Made by a program: the position numbers and the translations under genes. 10,000 nt of DNA from Asticcacaulis sp. Its GTDB lineage: Bacteria > Pseudomonadota > Alphaproteobacteria > Caulobacterales > Caulobacteraceae. Of the stretch, positions 6,246 through 10,000 are shown piece by piece. The stretch lies in the NCBI RefSeq assembly GCF_020217185.1, contig NZ_JAIWNX010000203.1:1-10000 (forward strand), read 5' to 3'. The first letter of the stretch is position 1, and the number at the start of each line of letters is the position of its first letter. A model generated the notes under the pieces. The model worked only from the letters and a program-made list of their open reading frames with translations. It was not told the origin of the DNA and made no database searches.

Positions 6246-6734
6246 ATGGGCCAGCTCACAGACAAAGACAGGCTGATCTTCATGGCGCACAGCGATCTGC
6301 GCGTAATGGTCCTGCGTCCGGTCGGCACCCTGTCGCCGGAAGACCTTATCGAGCAGTTTTTCCTGTCGCTTAAGCGCGTGGAACGGCCGTGGCTTTATCA
6401 CCGGCTGGTCGATATGCGGCGCTATGACCGCGATTTCGGCGCCGAACACGTCACTACCCTGGCTAAACGCTGGCAGGCCGTGCGCGGTCGCCATAGCTGC
6501 TATGCCCATGTGGCGCTGGTTTCGCCGGTCAGGTGCCCGCGCTGGCACGTCGCGGCACCGCTGCCCGGCTTTCCCAATGAGACCCTGTGCCGTTTCACCA
6601 GCTATTCGTATGCCTTCAACTGGTTGACCGCGACGGATCGGCACGCCTATCTGTCCCAGATTGCAGAGGTGCCCGCGGATCAGGCGCGCAAACCCCGGCC
6701 GGCGTCTTTTTCGGGCGATCTGGTCCTCGATTAA
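6246..6734 (+). CDS. Hypothetical protein, SpoIIAA/STAS-like (tentative)
   Basis: The only plus-strand gene; I do not recognise a named family member. It encodes 162 residues, no signal peptide and no membrane segment. The pattern resembles small SpoIIAA/STAS-like proteins: an early beta-rich part (LRVMVLRPVGTLSPEDLI, 18-35), a central YHRLVDMRRYDRDFGAEHV (51-69) with helix TLAKRW, a strand YAHVALVSP (86-94), and a closing FTSYSYAFNWL (117-127), where such families end with an 'A..WL' helix. Three cysteines (85, 97, 115) are scattered, and the last 20 residues look disordered. The start is ATG 6246-6248 because GGAGG stands five bases before it; a longer frame from a TTG at 6204 has no such site. 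It is convergent with the CPBP gene and divergent from the SPOR gene, so it is a single-gene unit. Its GC-rich codon use matches the neighbours. Gene reality sure; family assignment a guess from pattern. Confidence 0.75.
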   Translation: MGQLTDKDRLIFMAHSDLRVMVLRPVGTLSPEDLIEQFFLSLKRVERPWLYHRLVDMRRYDRDFGAEHVTTLAKRWQAVRGRHSCYAHVALVSPVRCPRWHVAAPLPGFPNETLCRFTSYSYAFNWLTATDRHAYLSQIAEVPADQARKPRPASFSGDLVLD

Positions 6735-6735
6735 A

Positions 6736-6856
6736 GCGCATTCCGAAACGAAGTTCGGCGAAGCCAAAAGTGTGCAACGGTTTTCGGATTCAAGTGCGCG
6801 ACAAAACAAAATGTTAGAGCGAGATTTCGATTCAACCTGTACGAAATCCGCTCTAG
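6736..6856. repeat. Structured intergenic repeat between convergent genes
   Basis: This begins two bases after the plus-strand gene stop and nearly fills the 138-bp convergent gap. The left half pairs GCGCATTCCGAAAC (6736-6749) imperfectly with a complementary stretch at about 6777-6799 and contains CCAAAAGTGTGCAACGG, a core I recall from dispersed intergenic repeats of Rhizobiales and Caulobacterales. The right half is a strong hairpin: TAGAGCGAGATTTCG (6815-6829) pairs fully with CGAAATCCGCTCTA (6842-6855) except for one bulged A (6822), around a 12-base loop. No ORF. It is probably a MITE- or REP-like element; its location suggests it also ends transcription from one or both sides. Confidence 0.7.
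6804..6855 (-). terminator. Probable terminator of the CPBP gene, within the repeat
   Basis: On the minus strand, 17 bases past the CPBP stop, the 14-bp stem with one bulge (6855-6842/6829-6815) is followed by ACATTTTGTTTTG, a T-rich though interrupted tail. This is compatible with intrinsic termination of the exonuclease-ligase-CPBP transcript. In the plus direction the hairpin is followed by GCCCC, so it is not a typical intrinsic terminator for the plus-strand gene. Confidence 0.5.
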
Positions 6857-6872
6857 CCCCAAAACTTTGCAT

Positions 6873-7790
6873 TCAGGCGTGTTCGGGGAGCGCCGCCTGC
6901 GGCCTCAGCGCGCCCTTCCACACCAGATAGGCAATCCCGGCGATCAGGACGACAGACGTGATAAGGCTGCCTTCCGGGCCGAACTTGCCGCCGGTAATCC
7001 ACCAGGCGGCATCTGTCGATTTGAGATCGGTGACCAGCGGCACGACATCAAGGTTCTGACCGCTGACTTCGACGCCGAACCCGGCCCCCAGAAGGAAGTT
7101 CCATGCGCTGTGCCACGCGCAGACGCCCCACAGCGAGCGTTCCTGAATGGCATAAAGGCTAAAAAAGATGCCGACCAGAATGATATTGGTCAGGCCGAGG
7201 AAAAGTTCCTTCGACGGCGCAATATTGGCCGCGTGCAGCAGGGAGAAGACCAGCATGCTGATGCCTATGCCCCAGTAGATACCGTGACGTGACGCCACGA
7301 CCTGCATCAGATAGCCCCGCATGGCAATCTCTTCGGTCGCCCCCTGCACCATAAAGCCCGCAAAGATGGCGGCGATGGGCACAAAGGTCATCAGACCGGG
7401 CTTACCCCACGCGCCGAGACTTTCGATCGTGTATCCCCCGGCCAGCCAGATACCGCCAATGGCCGCAGCAGCAAAGCCGAAGCCGATCACCAACCCCCTC
7501 AGATAGCGTTTCAGACCGTCCCGGTTGAAGCCGAGCGCGGCGATCCCTCGCCGCTCGAACAGAAAGGTCCAGAGGAAAAAGATCAGGGCGATCGGCGCAA
7601 AAAACACCAGCATCAGCGCGTCGGCGCGCCAGTCGATACCCGTCTCTAAAGGCAGTTTCAGCCACGTCATCGCGATTACGACGGGGATCTGCCCCAGAAT
7701 GATAAAGAGGATCGTGAGCACAATCGCCGCCCACGTCCAGGTGCGGCGCGCCTTTGCCGGACGCGGTGCGTAAAGATCAATACCTGCCAT
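6873..7790 (-). CDS. CPBP family intramembrane metalloprotease (Rce1/Abi-like)
   Basis: A multi-pass inner-membrane protein of the CPBP family (CAAX proteases and bacteriocin-processing enzymes); the substrate cannot be told from sequence. The 305 residues have seven to eight hydrophobic segments (approximately 18-42, 57-75, 97-118, 134-150, 171-190, 200-215, 277-292). All motifs are intact: motif 1 EEIAMR (Glu153, Glu154, Arg158), motif 2 FSLLH (Phe182, His186) and motif 3 HSAWN (His227, Asn231), so an active metal-dependent protease is expected. A polar stretch at 240-275 between the last segments is not part of the core. The start ATG (7788-7790) is preceded by AGGGGG at suitable spacing. 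It lies 56 bp downstream of the DNA ligase gene with no terminator visible between, so it is probably co-transcribed; a functional link to repair is not established. Confidence 0.9.
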   Translation of the reverse strand: MAGIDLYAPRPAKARRTWTWAAIVLTILFIILGQIPVVIAMTWLKLPLETGIDWRADALMLVFFAPIALIFFLWTFLFERRGIAALGFNRDGLKRYLRGLVIGFGFAAAAIGGIWLAGGYTIESLGAWGKPGLMTFVPIAAIFAGFMVQGATEEIAMRGYLMQVVASRHGIYWGIGISMLVFSLLHAANIAPSKELFLGLTNIILVGIFFSLYAIQERSLWGVCAWHSAWNFLLGAGFGVEVSGQNLDVVPLVTDLKSTDAAWWITGGKFGPEGSLITSVVLIAGIAYLVWKGALRPQAALPEHA

Positions 7791-7846
7791 GCGGAACCCC
7801 CTGAGTAACGCCCCACAGTCTCATCAAATGAAACCCACGGCAAGCC

Positions 7847-9424
7847 TCAGCCTGTACCCGCCAGAGGTTCGAGAACGCTCAGATGATCCGCCTCCTGCGC
7901 CGGCTTGTCCCAGCGGATGCGGCTGATGCGCGGGAAGCGCAGGGCGAAGCCGGACTTGTGGCGTTTGGACCGGTTGACCGCATCAAAGGCCACTTCGAAC
8001 ACCAGTTCTTTCTTCACTTCGCGCACCGGCCCGAAGCTGTTGAGCGTGTTGTGGCGCACCCATTTGTCGAGTTCCCTCAACTCGGCGTCGGTAAAGCCAA
8101 AATAGGCCTTGCCGATGGGCAGGAGCTGATTGCCGGACCACAGACCGAAGGTGAAGTCCGAATAGAAGCTCGACCGCTTGCCCGATCCGCGCTGCGCGTA
8201 CATCAGCACCGCATCGACCAGTTTGGGGTTGATCTTCCACTTGTACCACGGCCCCGTCGGTCGCCCGGCGACATAGGCGCTGTCGCGGCGTTTCAGCATC
8301 AGCCCTTCGATGACCGAGGCGTTATCGACGCTGGCGCGCAAGGCTTCCAGTTCGGCAAAATCGCCATAGGGCAGTTGCGGCGACAAACGGATGCCGTCGG
8401 GGTGGTGGCGCTCAAGGGCGGCCTGCAACAGGGCGCGGCGCTGGTCATAGGGGCAGGCGCGCACATCCTCGCCCTCCAGAAACAGCACATCATAGGCGAC
8501 AATCGCCGCCGGATAGTCGGCCATATATTTTGCCGAAGGGGCTTTGCGCCCCAGCCGCTGTTGCAGATCGTTGAACGTCCCCGTCTCTTCGCCGCGCTGC
8601 ACCAGCAGTTCGCCGTCGAGCACCGCATGAAAATTCAGATGCGCCAGAACGTCCGGAAACGACCCGGAAATATCGTCACCCGTCCGCGTAAACAGGGCGC
8701 GACCGATGCCCGAATGCACGATCTGCACGCGGATGCCGTCATACTTCCATTCGGCGGCATAGGTGTCGGGCGTAATCAGGGCGTGGTCCCTGACCTCCAG
8801 CGGATGGGCCAGCATGACCGGCGTAAAGGTCAGGCGCTCGCTGACGACCGGTTCCGCCTTCCGCCCTTCCAGCCAGTCAAACAACGGTTGATAGGGTGGG
8901 TCTATGCCGTGCCACAGGCTCTCGATGCGCTCGACCGGCTGATCACCGAATTTCGCCAGCACCTGCTTGAGCAGGCGCGCCGACACACCTATGCGCAGCG
9001 CCCCGGCCCCGATCTTGAGCAAAGCCCAGCGTTCGGGTGAGGTCATCCGATCGAGCAACCCCGCCACATAGTCGGGCAGTTGCGCCTTGGGCGTATGGCG
9101 CAAGGCCTCAACCACCTCAGCCAGCGGCGGCAGGTCGCCCTGTTCGGATTCCGGCGCGGGCCACAGATGGGCGACGGTTTCCGACAGTTCGCCGACATAG
9201 TCGTGGCTGAGGGTCAGAAGCGTTGGATCGACCCGCGCGCGGATCAGCTCCAGCACCATTGCGCGCCGGAAATTGGGCAGGGACAGGTCGCCAGCAATGA
9301 TCGCCACCGCATAGCCGCGGTCGGGATCGGGCGTGGTGCGCAGATAGTCGAGCAGCAGCCGCGTCTTGCCCAGTGTCGATGGCTCGTAATAGAGGCTTTC
9401 CAGCAGACGGGAGAAGGCTTTCAT
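7847..9424 (-). CDS. ATP-dependent DNA ligase, cisplatin-damage-response type
   Basis: Seals nicks in duplex DNA using ATP through an enzyme-AMP intermediate; this subfamily is known from a repair cluster with an exonuclease, an Lhr-type helicase and a metallophosphoesterase. The 525 residues comprise an N-terminal DNA-binding region (1-200), the nucleotidyltransferase domain (about 205-400) and an OB-fold (about 400-515). Motif I is KYDGIR with nucleophile Lys227; further motifs are VLDGELL (268-274), YDVLFLEGED (311-320), EGLMLKRRDSAY (373-384) and WYKWK (393-397), and the C-terminal RFPRISRIRWDK (496-507) is motif VI. All key residues are intact. It is not the NAD-dependent replicative ligase (LigA), which has a different domain order. 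The ATG overlaps the upstream exonuclease stop as ATGA (9421-9424), with GAGG about ten bases before it. Very sure. Confidence 0.95.
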   Translation of the reverse strand: MKAFSRLLESLYYEPSTLGKTRLLLDYLRTTPDPDRGYAVAIIAGDLSLPNFRRAMVLELIRARVDPTLLTLSHDYVGELSETVAHLWPAPESEQGDLPPLAEVVEALRHTPKAQLPDYVAGLLDRMTSPERWALLKIGAGALRIGVSARLLKQVLAKFGDQPVERIESLWHGIDPPYQPLFDWLEGRKAEPVVSERLTFTPVMLAHPLEVRDHALITPDTYAAEWKYDGIRVQIVHSGIGRALFTRTGDDISGSFPDVLAHLNFHAVLDGELLVQRGEETGTFNDLQQRLGRKAPSAKYMADYPAAIVAYDVLFLEGEDVRACPYDQRRALLQAALERHHPDGIRLSPQLPYGDFAELEALRASVDNASVIEGLMLKRRDSAYVAGRPTGPWYKWKINPKLVDAVLMYAQRGSGKRSSFYSDFTFGLWSGNQLLPIGKAYFGFTDAELRELDKWVRHNTLNSFGPVREVKKELVFEVAFDAVNRSKRHKSGFALRFPRISRIRWDKPAQEADHLSVLEPLAGTG

Positions 9425-10000
9425 TCCGCGTCATCCTCGTAGCCGATCAGGTGCAGGGCGCGGGCCTTCAGACCCATCTGTGTCGTCTGATGCACCAGCG
9501 CGTCGTCGCGGCCATGCGTCACCCACACCTCCGGCGCACCGACATCTCTCAGGGTCTGGATCAGTTCGTCCCAATCGGCATGGTCGGAAATCACCAGCGG
9601 CAGTTCGACGCCCTTCTGTTTGGCGCGCGCCCGTATGCGCATCCAGCCGGAGGCTGCCGCCGTCAGTACCTCCGGCAGTCGCCGTGACCAGCGGTCCTTG
9701 AGCGCCGAGGGCGGACACAGGACAATCTTTCCGGCCAAAGTCCGGGCGTTTTCCGCCGTCACCGGCTCCAATGGCCCCAGATCGACCCCAAGCGATTGAT
9801 AAAGGTCGCACAATCGCTGCATGGCGCCGTGCAGATAGAGGGTTTCGACATAGCCCGCCGCGCGCAGGGCGCAGATGACACGCTGACACTTGCCCAGAGC
9901 GTAGGCCCCAACGAGGTGGCAGCGATCCGGAAACTGCCGCAGCGAGGCCAGCAGGCGCGCAATCTCGTCCTCCAAAGGTGGATGGCGAAACACCGGCAGG
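9421..10000 (-). CDS. Ligase-associated DNA damage response exonuclease, C-terminal part (cut by window edge)
   Basis: Metallo-beta-lactamase/beta-CASP exonuclease that accompanies the ATP-dependent ligase in bacterial repair clusters, expected to trim DNA ends before sealing. The last 192 residues are present; the N-terminal HxHxDH metal site must lie beyond position 10000. Visible are LPVFRHPP at the left edge, the beta-CASP region (HLVGAYALGKCQRVI, then KIVLCPPSAL), and the C-terminal metal-binding signature ISDHADWDELIQTL followed by VWVTHGRDDALV. A GTG codon at 9991-9993 reads as an internal Val within LPVFRH, so it is not the start. The stop overlaps the ligase start by 4 bp, indicating coupled translation and joint function. 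Identity is strong from motifs plus partner gene. Confidence 0.93.
   Translation of the reverse strand, partial: LPVFRHPPLEDEIARLLASLRQFPDRCHLVGAYALGKCQRVICALRAAGYVETLYLHGAMQRLCDLYQSLGVDLGPLEPVTAENARTLAGKIVLCPPSALKDRWSRRLPEVLTAAASGWMRIRARAKQKGVELPLVISDHADWDELIQTLRDVGAPEVWVTHGRDDALVHQTTQMGLKARALHLIGYEDDAE

Noticed and set aside
6222..6872. A 216-codon minus-strand frame opposite the plus-strand hypothetical gene
   Set aside because: It begins inside the structured repeat without a ribosome binding site; the plus-strand frame has GGAGG at ideal distance and a plausible fold pattern.
7883..9040. A 385-codon plus-strand frame opposite the DNA ligase
   Set aside because: The ligase on the other strand has every catalytic motif intact; this frame shows no recognisable domain.
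9991..9993. GTG as start of a short exonuclease gene
   Set aside because: The frame stays open to the window edge, and the codon reads as Val inside the conserved-looking LPVFRH stretch; the gene continues beyond the window.
1..10000. Defence system, CRISPR array, prophage, transposase or tRNA gene
   Set aside because: No spaced direct repeats of CRISPR type, no transposase or phage genes, and no cloverleaf were seen on either strand; the CPBP gene alone is not evidence of an abortive-infection system.

Overview
The window reads as ordinary chromosomal DNA of an alphaproteobacterium, most likely of the Caulobacterales (Asticcacaulis/Brevundimonas/Caulobacter-like). The evidence is the GC-rich third codon positions and the gene order SPOR protein - nagZ - scpA - scpB - tatA - tatB - tatC - serS, which I recall as a conserved alphaproteobacterial neighbourhood. 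The genus is an inference from gene order and general composition, not from a marker gene.

Region 1 (1-6006, all on the minus strand, transcribed right to left). A divisome-type SPOR membrane protein is followed by NagZ (peptidoglycan recycling), ScpA and ScpB (partners of SMC in chromosome condensation), TatA, TatB and TatC (twin-arginine export) and the first 153 codons of SerS (seryl-tRNA synthetase). Spacing is tight: scpA/scpB and tatB/tatC overlap by ATGA, and the scpA ribosome binding site lies inside the nagZ 3' end. Three regulatory signals break the block. There is a sigma-70-like promoter with a helical-phase direct repeat before tatA, a terminator-like hairpin between tatA and tatB that could help keep TatA above TatB/TatC, and a 160-bp structured repeat with 11-bp terminal inverted repeats between tatC and serS.

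Region 2 (6007-6872). A divergent intergenic region is followed by the only plus-strand gene, a 162-residue protein that looks like the SpoIIAA/STAS-like families. A structured intergenic repeat resembling a dispersed alphaproteobacterial element separates it from the convergent CPBP protease gene.

Region 3 (6873-10000, minus strand). A C-terminal part of the ligase-associated beta-CASP/metallo-beta-lactamase exonuclease (cut by the window edge) overlaps by ATGA an ATP-dependent DNA ligase of the 'cisplatin damage response' type. A CPBP-family intramembrane protease gene lies 56 bp downstream. The usual further partners of this repair cluster (Lhr-type helicase and PdeM/MPE endonuclease) are not present where one would expect them.

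I see no phage, CRISPR, transposase, toxin-antitoxin or clear novel defence system. The most interesting signals are regulatory or structural: the tatA-tatB hairpin, the two folded repeats, the repeat-bearing tatA promoter, and the abbreviated Exo-Lig cluster with a membrane protease downstream.
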